A stretch of 64,000 nt of DNA from an uncultured Clostridium sp. (GCA_947572725.1 CANPDB010000002.1:22849-86848); one strand, 5' to 3'; positions 1 through 9,373 are shown, counted from the first letter of the stretch. Numbers and translations: made by a program. Notes: a model not told the origin generated them from the letters alone.

Positions 1-1502
1 ACTATCTTTACATTTATTCGTATATCATTTTTATCTTCTGTCCTTTGTTTACCAAAAATAAATGATTCCTCTACACCTTCTATTTTGTTTACTAAGTTTT
101 CCATTTCTTCTGGAAAAATGTTTTTACCATTTTTTAAAACAATTACACTTTTCTTTCTTCCACAAATGTAAACATATCCTTCTTCATCTATTTTTGCTAA
201 ATCTCCTGTATAAAACCATTCGTCTTTTACAGCTTCTCTTGTTGCCTTTTTATCATTATAATATCCAAGCATTACACTTGGTCCTTTTACAATAAGTTCT
301 CCAATTCCTTCACTATTTGCATTTACTACTTTAGCTTCAACACTTGGTACTGTTTTACCTATTGAACCTGTTTTATAATATTTATTTGTACCTACTGCTA
401 CAACAGGAGAAGTTTCCGTTAACCCATATCCTTGTACTATATTTAAACCTAACAATCTATATTTAGCTTCAATTTTAGGATCTAAAGCTGCTGCACCACT
501 TATAAATAATTTAATTTTTCCACCAAGCATATTATGTATTTCTTTAAATATTTCTTTCTTTTCTTCCATAGAAGCATCTTTATATTTCTCTTCGTTTTGT
601 AATATTTCTTCTAGCTTTCCTTGCTTTTCTAATTGTTTTCTAATTATCAAAAATATTTTTTCATATATAGCTGGCACACAAGCCATTACTGATACTTGAT
701 ATTCTTTTAAATTTTCTACTACATGTCTTAGTCCATCACAAAATACAGTTTGAGCTCCTTTATATAATGAAAATAAAAATCCTACTGTACATTCAAAAAC
801 ATGATGTATTGGTAAAATTGATAGTAATGTGTCTTCTGATGTAACATTCAATATACTTCCTATATCCATTAAGTTTGAACATATATTTTTATGTGAAAGT
901 GCAACAACTTTTGACCTTGATGTAGTTCCAGAAGTAAATAACATTATACTCATTTCTTCAGCATTTATTTGTGCATCTATAAATTCTCTGTTTCCTTCTT
1001 TTATAAGTTTGTCTCCAACTTCTATTAGTTCCTTTTGTGAATATACTCCTTCTGAATGAATATCTAAATCCATTGCTATTAAATGTTTTAGTTTGTTTTT
1101 TTCACTGTATCTTATTTTTTCTATTGCTTGTTCATATTTTTTAGAATAAAATATAGCTTCAATTTCAGACCTTTCTATTAGATCTTCTAATTCGTTTTCT
1201 GGTAATGATTTATCTAATGGTACTACTATTCCTGTTCCACATACTATTGATAAATATGCTATTTCCCATTCGTATCTATTTTCTCCTATAACTGCTATTC
1301 TTTTTCCTTTTAGTCCTAAGTTGATTAATGCTGTTCCTAAACAATCTACCATTTTTCGTACTTCTTCATGTGTGAAAGTTTTGTATTTTCCTTCTTCACT
1401 TTTGATTTTGTATGCTGGTTTTTTACCATATAGTTTTCTTGTTTTGTTTAGCATATCTTTTAAGTCTGTTATTTCTAAATAATCATATAATCTTTTTTCC
1501 AT
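1..1502 (-). CDS. Long-chain acyl-CoA synthetase (AMP-forming), C-terminus off the window edge
   Basis: Activates fatty acids to acyl-CoA through an acyl-adenylate. The minus-strand frame is open from an ATG at 1502, preceded by GGAAG, to the window edge, so about 500 codons are visible and the C-terminal end is missing. Family signatures can be read: the P-loop-like LFTSGTTSRSK, the VQGYGLTETSPV motif, and YTGDLAKIDEEGYVYICGR with the Asp and Arg that bind AMP. No transmembrane segment is evident, so it is probably a peripheral membrane enzyme. The substrate chain length cannot be judged. The family call is secure; the specific substrate is inference. Confidence 0.9.
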   Translation of the reverse strand, partial: MEKRLYDYLEITDLKDMLNKTRKLYGKKPAYKIKSEEGKYKTFTHEEVRKMVDCLGTALINLGLKGKRIAVIGENRYEWEIAYLSIVCGTGIVVPLDKSLPENELEDLIERSEIEAIFYSKKYEQAIEKIRYSEKNKLKHLIAMDLDIHSEGVYSQKELIEVGDKLIKEGNREFIDAQINAEEMSIMLFTSGTTSRSKVVALSHKNICSNLMDIGSILNVTSEDTLLSILPIHHVFECTVGFLFSLYKGAQTVFCDGLRHVVENLKEYQVSVMACVPAIYEKIFLIIRKQLEKQGKLEEILQNEEKYKDASMEEKKEIFKEIHNMLGGKIKLFISGAAALDPKIEAKYRLLGLNIVQGYGLTETSPVVAVGTNKYYKTGSIGKTVPSVEAKVVNANSEGIGELIVKGPSVMLGYYNDKKATREAVKDEWFYTGDLAKIDEEGYVYICGRKKSVIVLKNGKNIFPEEMENLVNKIEGVEESFIFGKQRTEDKNDIRINVKI

Positions 1503-1614
1503 ATTTCTTCCAACCTTTTATCTTGTCTTTGTATATGTTACTTTAAATGTGTATTATTGTAACATTCATTTTATATCATATTAATTTAATATTGTCTTTA
1601 GACTGAAAGGTCAG

Positions 1615-1651
1615 TTTAAAAAAAGACTATATTTTACTTGTATAGTCTTTC
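1615..1651 (-). terminator. Intrinsic terminator after the 58-aa ORF
   Basis: On the minus strand the arms AAAGACTAT and ATAGTCTTT form a hairpin with an 11-nt loop, followed by a run of T. It lies just beyond the stop of the 58-aa ORF and upstream of the acyl-CoA synthetase gene, so it separates two transcription units. Confidence 0.7.
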
Positions 1652-1658
1652 AAAATTT

Positions 1659-1835
1659 TTATTTCAACGCTCTAGCTATAATTTCTTTCCTAAGCCAAAC
1701 TTCTTGCATTTCCATAATGTCACCTTCAAAAGTTGAATTTAGCAATTTCTCTAATCTCTTTTGAATTTTTGTATCTTTAGAAAATATATAGCTTTTCTCA
1801 TCTTTTAAACAAATTCCTGAGGTAACTATTATCAT
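1659..1835 (-). CDS. Small hypothetical protein (58 aa)
   Basis: A short ORF starting MIIVTSGICLKDEK and ending with a basic, helical-looking tail. It begins three bases after the stop of the enolase tail remnant and ends just before a terminator hairpin, so it would be co-transcribed with that remnant. I do not recognise the family. Upstream AAGTGAG is only a weak ribosome binding site. It may be a real small gene or part of the same decayed locus. Confidence 0.4.
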   Translation of the reverse strand: MIIVTSGICLKDEKSYIFSKDTKIQKRLEKLLNSTFEGDIMEMQEVWLRKEIIARALK

Positions 1836-1837
1836 TT

Positions 1838-1930
1838 TTAATTCTCACTTTCTAATCTTAATAAACGATTATATTTTGCTATTCTGTCTCCTCTTCTTGG
1901 TCCTCCAATTTTAATATAATCTAAATCCAC
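1838..1930 (-). pseudogene. eno: Remnant of the enolase C-terminus
   Basis: Thirty codons between two in-frame stops read VDLDYIKIGGPRRGDRIAKY and then NRLLRLESEN. This matches the conserved end of enolase (an IK-x-G segment, then R-x-x-R-x-AKYN-x-LLR-x-E, the substrate-loop lysine region and the last helix). The rest of the gene is absent from the window and there is no start codon. It is best read as a fossil of a lost or moved eno gene. What is seen is the motif match; the enolase assignment rests on family knowledge. Confidence 0.7.
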
Positions 1931-1968
1931 TTATTTTTTTCTTGTTATATCTTAAATATATAATATTA

Positions 1969-2289
1969 CTATGCTACTTTTATTCCTGTGTTTACAATTT
2001 CTTTTATAAAAGGATTTGAAATTTTTTCATAATCATCTTTTGTTATTGGATGTGGCTCTATTCTAGCATCTATTTCCCAAGTCATTCCCATTAAAACTGC
2101 CATAGAATCATAAATATCTTTAAAGTCCTCTGAAATGACTGCAATATCTATATCACTATATTCATTTTCCGTTCCTTTTGCATAAGATCCAAATAATATA
2201 ATCGCTGTAATATTATATTTCTTTTTTATTTCTTCTATAAATTTGTTTATACTATCTATAATATTTTTATTTATTGTTTTTTCAACCAT
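1969..2289 (-). CDS. MNT-type nucleotidyltransferase (MntA-like)
   Basis: Minimal nucleotidyltransferase of 106 aa. The signature GSYAKG lies at residues 34-39, followed by SDIDIAV, whose two aspartates (about 46 and 48) would bind the catalytic metals. It overlaps the upstream HEPN gene by 19 bp, so the two are translationally coupled. HEPN/MNT pairs are commonly type VII toxin-antitoxin modules, in which MntA AMPylates and so silences the HEPN RNase. Function as an antitoxin is therefore an inference from family and gene order. Confidence 0.85.
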   Translation of the reverse strand: MVEKTINKNIIDSINKFIEEIKKKYNITAIILFGSYAKGTENEYSDIDIAVISEDFKDIYDSMAVLMGMTWEIDARIEPHPITKDDYEKISNPFIKEIVNTGIKVA

Positions 2290-2660
2290 TTCTGTACCTC
2301 CTCTATATTTTTCACTTGCACTAATGTATAGTCATCTGTGCATTTTTCGTCAAAACTCCTTTTATAATCATCATATCTAGCGCTTATGTTAAATGTGTTT
2401 ATAATTTGTATCTTCTCTCTTATTTCTGTTGGTACTTCTAATTTTGCTTTTTGCGAAAGTAATATTAAATTATGAATTTTAGGTGCTATTGGATCATCAG
2501 GATTATTCTTTGCATATAATCCTTTTAAAAGTTTTTCAATTACTAAATGTCCCATAAATAAACACCAAGTATTCTTTTTACCAGCTTTCATATATAGCAT
2601 TGTATCGTAATCTTCATCTGCACTTTCAAACCAATATTTAGTTAACTCTATATTATTCAT
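2271..2660 (-). CDS. HEPN domain protein (putative toxin partner of the MNT gene)
   Basis: All-helical 129-aa protein. It has the N-terminal helix typical of HEPN proteins (YWFESADEDYDTM) and an ARYDDYK motif at residues 94-100. A clear Rx4-6H RNase motif is not visible, so catalytic activity is uncertain; this resembles the PF05168-type HEPN proteins rather than classical HepT. It is the first gene of a two-gene unit with the MNT gene. The ATG is preceded by GGAAG. Confidence 0.8.
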   Translation of the reverse strand: MNNIELTKYWFESADEDYDTMLYMKAGKKNTWCLFMGHLVIEKLLKGLYAKNNPDDPIAPKIHNLILLSQKAKLEVPTEIREKIQIINTFNISARYDDYKRSFDEKCTDDYTLVQVKNIEEVQKWLKKQ

Positions 2661-2746
2661 CTATTTTTCTTCCTTTCAATTTATATTTATTATAGCATTA
2701 TTATCAAAATTTTACTACATTTTGCTTACAATATTTTTATAAAATA

Positions 2747-2823
2747 TGACAGTTTGAGTAGATGAAACTTTAATAGCGCGAAGAGGCATTAGTTTTGAAT
2801 TTATAAACGGTCATAATTAATTT
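2747..2823. repeat. Degraded copy of the core-palindrome repeat family
   Basis: It contains the family signature TAGCGCGAAGAGG and outer arms ATGACAGTTTG and ATAAACGGTCAT, similar to the copy at 34285-34412. The second half of the core (CTGGGAGCGAGTA) has been lost. It fills most of the gap between the MATE gene and the HEPN gene. Confidence 0.6.
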
Positions 2824-2850
2824 TAAGCGATTGCCATATAAATCTTAAAT

Positions 2851-4182
2851 TTAACCATATTGATATTTATTTTTATTGCAAATTAAGAAAATGGCACTTA
2901 CTATTAAAGCCAAAATCTCTGCAAACACAACAGCAAGCCAAATACCATTAAGTCCCCAGATTGCTGGAATAATAAATATCATCGCAACTTGGAATACTAA
3001 AGTTCTTAAGAAAGAAATAGCTGCTGAAACTGCTCCATTGTTTAAAGCTGTAAAAAATGACGAACTAAATATATTAAATCCACTAATTAAATATGATATA
3101 GAAAACAATCTTATTGCTGTTGTTGTCATATTAAGCAATTGTTCATTATAACTTACAAATATTGAAGCAAGTAATTTTGATGATAATTCTGCAAGTCCAG
3201 TCATAATAATTGATGTTATTGCAATTAGTTTTAAACTTTTCTTTAATAAACTTTTTAATTCATCTGCATTTCCTGCTCCATAATGATATCCAATCACTGG
3301 TGCTGTTCCTATTGAATATCCTAAATATGTGCCTAAAAATATGTAGCATATATACATAATAATTCCATATGCTACTACTCCATCTGCTCCAGCAAACTTC
3401 ATTAGTTGCATATTATACAACATATTTACTAATGACATAGATACATTTGTCAACATTTCAGATGAGCCATTTGCACAGGCTTGTAAAATAGCTTTCCAAT
3501 CGAATTTAGCTTTTGTCAAATGTAATCGACTACTGTTGTTACTGCTAAAATATATTATTGGAATAATTATTGCAATTGTTTGGCTTATTCCTGTTGCTAA
3601 TGCTGCTCCAAATACTCCCATTTTGAATACATACATAAACAAAAAATCTAAAAGCATATTTAAAACACCTGCTATAATTGAAATTATTAATCCAAAAGTT
3701 GGTTTTTCTGCTACAATTAAAAAACTTTGAAAACTGTTTTGTAGAACAAACGCAACTAAAAATATAAGAATCGTCCTTCCATATATTACACAGTCTGAAA
3801 ACATACTTTCATCTGCTCCTAATATAGTTGTTATTGGTTTTATTAGTACAAACCCAACAATAGAAAATATAATCCCTACTATTATTAACAAATATATTAA
3901 CATAGAAAAATATTGATTTGCTTTTTCTTTTTCTCCTTCACCTATTGTTTTAGAAACTAATGCACTTCCTCCTGTTCCAATCATAAAGCCTATTGTTCCT
4001 ATAATCATTAATATTGGCATTATTAAATTTACTGCTGCAAAGCTATTGCCTCCTACACAGTTTGATACAAATATTCCATCTACTACTCCATAAATTGATG
4101 TAAATATCATCATTATTATAGTTGGAAATGTAAATCTCATTAGTTTTTTATATGTAAAGTGTTCTGATAATTGAATGTTCAT
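2851..4182 (-). CDS. MATE family multidrug exporter
   Basis: A 443-aa polytopic membrane protein with about 12 hydrophobic segments, the normal length for MATE. The N-terminus (FTFPTIIMMIFTSIYGVVDG, then IFVSNCVG) is the typical first-helix region of the family, followed by GTGGSALVSKTIGEG in the next loop. It would couple Na+ or H+ influx to export of cationic drugs or metabolites; the substrate is unknown. It is a monocistronic-looking minus-strand gene with AAGGAG about 8 nt before the ATG. Confidence 0.92.
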   Translation of the reverse strand: MNIQLSEHFTYKKLMRFTFPTIIMMIFTSIYGVVDGIFVSNCVGGNSFAAVNLIMPILMIIGTIGFMIGTGGSALVSKTIGEGEKEKANQYFSMLIYLLIIVGIIFSIVGFVLIKPITTILGADESMFSDCVIYGRTILIFLVAFVLQNSFQSFLIVAEKPTFGLIISIIAGVLNMLLDFLFMYVFKMGVFGAALATGISQTIAIIIPIIYFSSNNSSRLHLTKAKFDWKAILQACANGSSEMLTNVSMSLVNMLYNMQLMKFAGADGVVAYGIIMYICYIFLGTYLGYSIGTAPVIGYHYGAGNADELKSLLKKSLKLIAITSIIMTGLAELSSKLLASIFVSYNEQLLNMTTTAIRLFSISYLISGFNIFSSSFFTALNNGAVSAAISFLRTLVFQVAMIFIIPAIWGLNGIWLAVVFAEILALIVSAIFLICNKNKYQYG

Positions 4183-4239
4183 TTGTTACTCCTTTTATTT
4201 ATTATTTTTATAATTCAGTTAAGGTGACTATCTCGCATA

Positions 4240-4264
4240 ATATAAGAAGTAATTTTCATTACTT
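4240..4264 (-). terminator. Hairpin at the end of the DUF1893 gene
   Basis: On the minus strand AGAAGTAAT and ATTACTTCT pair around a 4-nt loop. The 5' arm overlaps the last codons of the DUF1893 gene, and an AT-rich tract follows. It is a plausible intrinsic terminator with a weak U tract. Confidence 0.5.
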
Positions 4265-4666
4265 CTCCATTTTATCATAATAAATTTTTAATATATCAGT
4301 TTCTGTTTGATATTTTTCTTCCATAGGACACATACCTGTTTTATCATTATTCTTTATGTATTCTACTATATTATTACAATAATACTTTATTCTAGCATTT
4401 TCTAAAACAGGAATGGCCAGTTTGCTTATTGTATCTGCATATAGTTCTTGTATTCCTGCTACTGCCATAATAGATGCTGCTACCTTACCTACTACTTTAT
4501 CTGCTACTTTACTACCTTGTAATGCTTGTTCATTTTGCCTTAAAATAGAAATCAAATCTTTTATTCTATTTTGATAATATTCTTTTATCTGTCCATCTGC
4601 ATATGCAATTACTAAAGAAGCTTTTTTCTGAATCAGAATATTTTTTAATTCTTCTATTTCTGCCAT
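4259..4666 (-). CDS. DUF1893 family protein
   Basis: 135 aa. The sequence follows the DUF1893 pattern: an opening helix and strand (ASLVIAYADGQI), the central VADKVVGKVAASIMAVAGI and the late DKTGMCPMEE motif with its conserved cysteine. The family has a deaminase-like fold but no established function. It starts 2 nt after the stop of the ECF S-component gene, so the two form an operon. A role linked to the transported vitamin is possible but unproven. Confidence 0.85.
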   Translation of the reverse strand: MAEIEELKNILIQKKASLVIAYADGQIKEYYQNRIKDLISILRQNEQALQGSKVADKVVGKVAASIMAVAGIQELYADTISKLAIPVLENARIKYYCNNIVEYIKNNDKTGMCPMEEKYQTETDILKIYYDKMEK

Positions 4667-4668
4667 AA

Positions 4669-5226
4669 TTAATTTAATTTTGCTCCCTTCTTAATTGCTT
4701 TTGCAATAAATGGTACACAAATAAGTTGAATTATAATTCCAGGTAATCCTACTTTTATACTTTCTATAACTGAAATTCCATAAGTAGGTAGACCTAATCC
4801 ATTAATTGCTATTGCAAGTACTCCAGCATAAATAATTCTTCCTAAAATTATTGTTGCTATTAAAGATATGTATGAATTGAACTTTTTATTTAATACACTA
4901 ACTAAAATTGTATAAATTAATAGTTCTATTAACATATATGGTAATCGTGCTATAGCTGGCATTCCTGTTAATAAATAACTAAATATTATAGAGCCTCCTG
5001 CTACTATGCTACCACTTATTACACCAAATGTTAATCCTGCAATTAAAACTGCGATATGCATTGGTAAATATGTAGCTCCTGCTGTATTTCCTGCAAGTAT
5101 ATGAAATATTCTAGGAAGTACAATTCCTAAAACAGTTAAAAGAACTGTTCCTACTACATATTTTACTTTTTTGTTTGATAATATTTGTGTTAAACGATTT
5201 TTATTTTCTAATACTTTTTCCATCAT
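4669..5226 (-). CDS. ECF transporter S component
   Basis: A 185-aa integral membrane protein with about six hydrophobic helices. Its stretch RIFHILAGNTAGATYLPMH followed by a Gly/Ala-rich helix is typical of ECF substrate-binding (S) subunits. It would bind a vitamin or related micronutrient and dock with a shared EcfAAT energising module encoded elsewhere. The substrate cannot be told from sequence. It is followed at once by a DUF1893 gene. AGGAGAG precedes the ATG. Confidence 0.85.
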   Translation of the reverse strand: MMEKVLENKNRLTQILSNKKVKYVVGTVLLTVLGIVLPRIFHILAGNTAGATYLPMHIAVLIAGLTFGVISGSIVAGGSIIFSYLLTGMPAIARLPYMLIELLIYTILVSVLNKKFNSYISLIATIILGRIIYAGVLAIAINGLGLPTYGISVIESIKVGLPGIIIQLICVPFIAKAIKKGAKLN

Positions 5227-5345
5227 AATAAATCTCTCCTTTTTTAACTAATTTAATATATATTTTTTAATATCTTTGTTGTGCAGTTTGTATGAGTTTT
5301 TCAATTCATAACTTAAATAAATAATAACTATGACTTGCAATATCT

Positions 5346-6482
5346 TTATTGGTTTAATAAATCTGCAAAGTTTGACATAGCTTCTGCTATTTTTAATTGT
5401 TGTGGACAAACTGCTTCACAACTTTTACAACCTATACATGCACTTGGTTTTTTGTCATCTGGAAGTGCACTTATTGCCATTGGTGCTATAAATCCTCCAC
5501 CTGTAAAAGTATGCTCATTGTATAATGCTAAAATTTTTGGTATATCTATTCCTTTTGGGCAATGTGCTGTACAGTAACGGCAAGCTGTGCAAGGAAGTAT
5601 GTTTCCTTGTAACATATTATCTGCTATTTCTAATATGCTTTTCATTTCTTCTTCATTTAATGGCTTTTCTTCTTCAAATGTTTTTATGTTTTGTTGTAAT
5701 TGTTCCATTGATGACATTCCTGAAAGTACCATTGTAACTCCTGGTATTGATTGCAAAAATCTAAATGCCCATCCTGGTGTTGTTTCTTCTGGTCTAAGTT
5801 CTTTTAGTTTGCTTTCTTGTTCTTCTGGAAGTTTTGCAAGTTTTCCTCCTCTTAGTGGTTCCATAACCCAAACTGGTATATTTAATTTGTTTAGTAATTC
5901 TATTTTAGCTTTAGCATCTTGAAATTTATAATCTAAATAGTTTAGTTGAACTTGACAAAATTCCATATGTTCTCCATATGCATCTAGGAATTTTTTCATA
6001 ACTTCATAACTTCCATGTACTGAAAATCCTAAATGTTTAATTTTTCCATTCTCTTTTTGTTTTAATAGATAATCTAATATTCCATATTTTTCGTCTAAAT
6101 ATGGGTCAACATTTTTTTCATATACATTATGAAATAAGTAAAAATCAAAATATTCCATTCCTGTTTTTTCTAACTGTTTTTCAAAAATTTCTTCGACTTT
6201 ATCCATATTAGATAAGTCATATCCTGGAAATTTTGTTGCTATATAAAAACTATCTCTTGGATATTTACTTAATACTTTTCCTGTGACTATTTCAGATTCT
6301 CCATTATGATATCCCCAAGCTGTATCAAAATAATTTATTCCATTTTTTATAGCATATTCAACCATTTTTGCTGTTTCTTCTTCATCTATTGGTGTGTCCC
6401 CTGTTTCTCCTTTTACTGGTAAGCGCATTGTTCCAAGTCCTAAGCTTGATAATTTTATATTTTTAAATTCTTTATATATCAT
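5346..6482 (-). CDS. Aldo/keto reductase with C-terminal 4Fe-4S ferredoxin domain
   Basis: 378 aa. Residues 1 to about 270 are an aldo/keto reductase barrel, with the catalytic-site segments GINYFDTAWGYHNGESE (Asp, Tyr) and KIKHLGFSVHG. The C-terminal part carries CTACRYCTAHCP and CIGCKSCEAVCP, two cysteine motifs for iron-sulfur clusters. This combination is common in anaerobes, where the enzyme probably accepts electrons from ferredoxin-like partners. The physiological substrate is unknown. Length and domain order are normal for the family. Confidence 0.93.
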   Translation of the reverse strand: MIYKEFKNIKLSSLGLGTMRLPVKGETGDTPIDEEETAKMVEYAIKNGINYFDTAWGYHNGESEIVTGKVLSKYPRDSFYIATKFPGYDLSNMDKVEEIFEKQLEKTGMEYFDFYLFHNVYEKNVDPYLDEKYGILDYLLKQKENGKIKHLGFSVHGSYEVMKKFLDAYGEHMEFCQVQLNYLDYKFQDAKAKIELLNKLNIPVWVMEPLRGGKLAKLPEEQESKLKELRPEETTPGWAFRFLQSIPGVTMVLSGMSSMEQLQQNIKTFEEEKPLNEEEMKSILEIADNMLQGNILPCTACRYCTAHCPKGIDIPKILALYNEHTFTGGGFIAPMAISALPDDKKPSACIGCKSCEAVCPQQLKIAEAMSNFADLLNQ

Positions 6483-6649
6483 TCTTTTTCTCCTTTATTT
6501 GTCTTAATTATAATTTTAATGTTTTGTTTTTGCATTATAACATAATATATTTTGTTAAACAATCTAATTTCGTTAAATTATGTATCTTTTGTTACTATTC
6601 CGTTACTGTTCAGACTAAATAATTTAAAATAGCACTAAAGAATAGGTAA

Positions 6650-7294
6650 TTATTTCACTTTTACTCCTAGTAAATACAATAAATCTATTGCTTGGAATTC
6701 ATTTATTATTGCTCCCTTTATATCTTCAATAGATACTATGATTCCTTCAATTATACTATCTGAAAAATCGACACCCTTTAAACTAGTTTTAAAAAATTGT
6801 GATTGTGTTAAATCTGCTTCTTTAAAAAAGACATTTTTAAATTTATTTTCTTGAAAACTAGTATTTCTTAACATAGTATTTTTGAACATTACACTTTTTA
6901 TTGTCGCTATTGATAGATTAGCATAATTCATATTGGTATCTATAAAAGATATATTAGATAATTCACTTTCGATAAAGCTACAACCTGTAAATTTGCAATT
7001 CTTAAATTCACATCTTATAAAGCTACAGTTATCAAAAGAAGTATTAGAAAAATTACAATTATTGAACTCTATATCTATAAAAGTATTTTTCTCCAGATTG
7101 CTACTTATAAATTCTATATTATTTACTATTGCTTTTCTTATTGTAATATTATTAAGTTCAATATTCTCCTTTTTGTAGTTTTCAATAATCACATTTTCTA
7201 TTTCGTCATCTTCGTTTTCCTCAAATTCTTGTAATAAGTTATCTAATTTTTTTAAATCACTAAATATTGCTTTTTGCGGTTTTAATACGCTCAT
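6650..7294 (-). CDS. Pentapeptide-repeat protein
   Basis: 214 aa. From about residue 50 to 185 the sequence runs in five-residue steps with a central F, L or M (for example NCNFSNTSFDNCSF, then CEFKNCKF), the signature of a right-handed quadrilateral beta-helix. The C-terminal EFQAIDLLYLLGVKVK is a capping helix seen in Qnr-like members. Some relatives protect DNA gyrase, but that is not implied here. No signal peptide, so cytoplasmic. Confidence 0.85.
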   Translation of the reverse strand: MSVLKPQKAIFSDLKKLDNLLQEFEENEDDEIENVIIENYKKENIELNNITIRKAIVNNIEFISSNLEKNTFIDIEFNNCNFSNTSFDNCSFIRCEFKNCKFTGCSFIESELSNISFIDTNMNYANLSIATIKSVMFKNTMLRNTSFQENKFKNVFFKEADLTQSQFFKTSLKGVDFSDSIIEGIIVSIEDIKGAIINEFQAIDLLYLLGVKVK

Positions 7295-7378
7295 TTTTTG
7301 CTCCTATTTTTTTAATTCTTATATTGTATTTTTCTATTTCATCTTCAATGGATACTATTTTATTTAATTATATAAAAA

Positions 7379-8521
7379 TTAAAATTTAATTACTTTTTCC
7401 CAATTTAAATTTTCTTTTCCAAAATGACCATAGTTAGTAGTTAATTTATAAACTGGTTTTTGTAAATCTAAATAATTAATAATTCCTCTAGGTGTTAAAT
7501 CAAATTTATTATATATTTTATTTACTATTTCTTCTTCTGGAATTGTATTTGTGCCAAAAGTATCAACATAAATTGATACAGGTTTTGCTACTCCAATTGC
7601 ATATGAAAATTGAATTTCACATTTTTTAGCAAAATGATTTGCTACTACATTTTTAGCAATAAAACGAGCCATATATGCTGCTGACCTGTCTACTTTACTA
7701 GGGTCTTTTCCTGAAAATGCTCCTCCTCCATGTCTACTATATCCTCCATATGTATCTACTATAATTTTTCTTCCTGTTAAGCCACTATCTCCTAAAGGTC
7801 CTCCTATTACAAATCTTCCTGTTGGATTTATAAAATACTTTGTATTCTCATCTAATAATTTACTTGGTACAATTTCATTTATTACTTTTTCTTTTATATC
7901 TTTTTTTAATGTTTCTAAATCTATATCTGCTCTGTGCTGTGTTGATACAACTATTGTATCTACTCTTATTGGTTTTTCATCTTCATATTCAACTGTTACT
8001 TGTACTTTTCCATCTGGTCTTAAATAATCAATTATATTTTCTTTTCTTACAGTTGTTAATCTTTTAGCTAATTTGTGGGCTAATGAAATTGGTAATGGCA
8101 TTAATTCTTTTGTTTCATCACAGGCAAATCCAAACATAATTCCTTGGTCTCCTGCTCCTTCTGATTTTATTTCTTCTCCATTTTTTGTTTCTAATGAGCT
8201 GTCAACTCCTAATGCTATATCAGAAGATTGTTTTGAAAGATTTATAGTGATTTTACAAGTTCTATAATCTATATCTAATTCACTATTATCATAACCAATA
8301 TCTTTTATGGCTTGTCTTGCTACTTCTTCTATGTTTACTTCAGCTGTTGAAGTAATTTCTCCCGTTATATATATTTCTCCTTTTCCTGCAACAGTTTCAC
8401 AAGCTACTCTTGCATTTTTATCTTTACTTAAATATGCATCTAAAACACTGTCTGATATGTAATCACATAGTTTGTCTGGATGCCCTTCTGTAACACTTTC
8501 TGATGTGAATAATTTTCTCAT
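7379..8521 (-). CDS. metK: S-adenosylmethionine synthetase
   Basis: Makes SAM from methionine and ATP. It is 380 aa, normal length. Conserved segments are all present: [20 protein letters not shown] near the N-terminus, [16 protein letters not shown] in the middle and [19 protein letters not shown] toward the end, which carry the Mg2+, K+ and ATP ligands. It is preceded by a SAM-I riboswitch with a terminator, so expression should fall when SAM is plentiful. AAGGAATG precedes the start. Confidence 0.98.
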   Translation of the reverse strand: MRKLFTSESVTEGHPDKLCDYISDSVLDAYLSKDKNARVACETVAGKGEIYITGEITSTAEVNIEEVARQAIKDIGYDNSELDIDYRTCKITINLSKQSSDIALGVDSSLETKNGEEIKSEGAGDQGIMFGFACDETKELMPLPISLAHKLAKRLTTVRKENIIDYLRPDGKVQVTVEYEDEKPIRVDTIVVSTQHRADIDLETLKKDIKEKVINEIVPSKLLDENTKYFINPTGRFVIGGPLGDSGLTGRKIIVDTYGGYSRHGGGAFSGKDPSKVDRSAAYMARFIAKNVVANHFAKKCEIQFSYAIGVAKPVSIYVDTFGTNTIPEEEIVNKIYNKFDLTPRGIINYLDLQKPVYKLTTNYGHFGKENLNWEKVIKF

Positions 8522-8599
8522 TTTTTTTCATTCCTTTCTTCATTTTTTTGTTCTTATATTAGTAGAATAAATCGAAAAGCCTTAATATTAGCATAAATT

Positions 8600-8756
8600 A
8601 AACCTCTGTACTTTTCACAAGTACAGAGGTTGTTTATTCGATGTTAAATCATCATCCAAAGTACTTGAAATTACTTTGTCGGTATTAGCACCTTGTTTTT
8701 AACAGGTTGCTGTGGAGTCTTAAAGCCGATTCTCTCGTCCACTCTTGATAATATTT
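8600..8756 (-). promoter_or_regulatory. SAM-I (S-box) riboswitch with intrinsic terminator, upstream of metK
   Basis: On the minus strand the leader holds the S-box landmarks in order: ATTATCAAGAGTGG, a GA-rich P2 region, CAGCAACCTG, then GGTGCTAATACC and a closing strand GATGAT that pairs back to ATTATC. Next comes a strong hairpin (arms AACCTCTGTACTT and AAGTACAGAGGTT, 8601-8631) followed by T-rich sequence. SAM binding should stabilise the aptamer and allow the terminator, stopping transcription before metK. The gene context agrees. Confidence 0.93.
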
Positions 8757-8788
8757 TTTTATTTATTATAGCATTTATTTTGTGTTTG

Positions 8789-9373
8789 TCAACACCCTTC
8801 ATTTTCTAAATACCATTTTGCAAAGGCACTTAAAGAATCACTACATTCTTCTCTTTTTCTCTGTCGTCTTTCTTCTCTTTCTTCATCTGTCATTTGTGCC
8901 AATGTTTTTTCATATCCCTTTGGAACAAAAACATACCATAAATCAGACCATTTATCTGCTGTATCATTTCCTAATATTTGTTCTGATAATGTTCCTTCGT
9001 GTTTTCCCATAAATTGATATATCTCTTTTCCATCATAATAAGATAGGCATTCTCCAAAATAACAATTTCTGTTTTTCTTATCTTCCATTAATTTTAAAAT
9101 TCCTTCAATTCCAATTGTATCTAAAGTGTAATTTACAAATGCTCTTGGAAATCCATTTAATTCTTCTATGAAAAATCCGCTATCTATGGATATACAAGGC
9201 TTTTTTACTAAATTATATGCTTCTTTTACTTTTACTTCTGAGATATATTTTATGTCATCACTTCGTGGTTCTTCTAAGTCATATTCAAATATTTTGAAGT
9301 TTACATTTTCTAGTGCTTTTTTTGCTGATGCTATTTTTCCTTTGTTATGTGTTACAAATATTATTTCTTCCAT
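8789..9373 (-). CDS. Divergent non-canonical purine NTP pyrophosphatase (HAM1/RdgB-like)
   Basis: 194 aa. The N-terminus IIFVTHNKGKIASAKKAL matches the TxNxxK opening of the Ham1/RdgB fold, and CISIDSGFFIEELNGFPRAF matches the conserved DSG segment. It would hydrolyse ITP, XTP or dITP to keep deaminated purines out of nucleic acids. The C-terminal extension (DEEREERRQRKREECSDS) is unusual in charge, and the sequence is more distant from RdgB than usual. ATGGAAG start after AGGACAC. Confidence 0.82.
   Translation of the reverse strand: MEEIIFVTHNKGKIASAKKALENVNFKIFEYDLEEPRSDDIKYISEVKVKEAYNLVKKPCISIDSGFFIEELNGFPRAFVNYTLDTIGIEGILKLMEDKKNRNCYFGECLSYYDGKEIYQFMGKHEGTLSEQILGNDTADKWSDLWYVFVPKGYEKTLAQMTDEEREERRQRKREECSDSLSAFAKWYLENEGC

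Noticed and set aside
1555-1660. Possible tRNA or riboswitch upstream of the acyl-CoA synthetase gene
   Set aside because: Only a simple terminator hairpin is seen; no cloverleaf or conserved aptamer motif. I found no tRNA gene anywhere in the window by eye.
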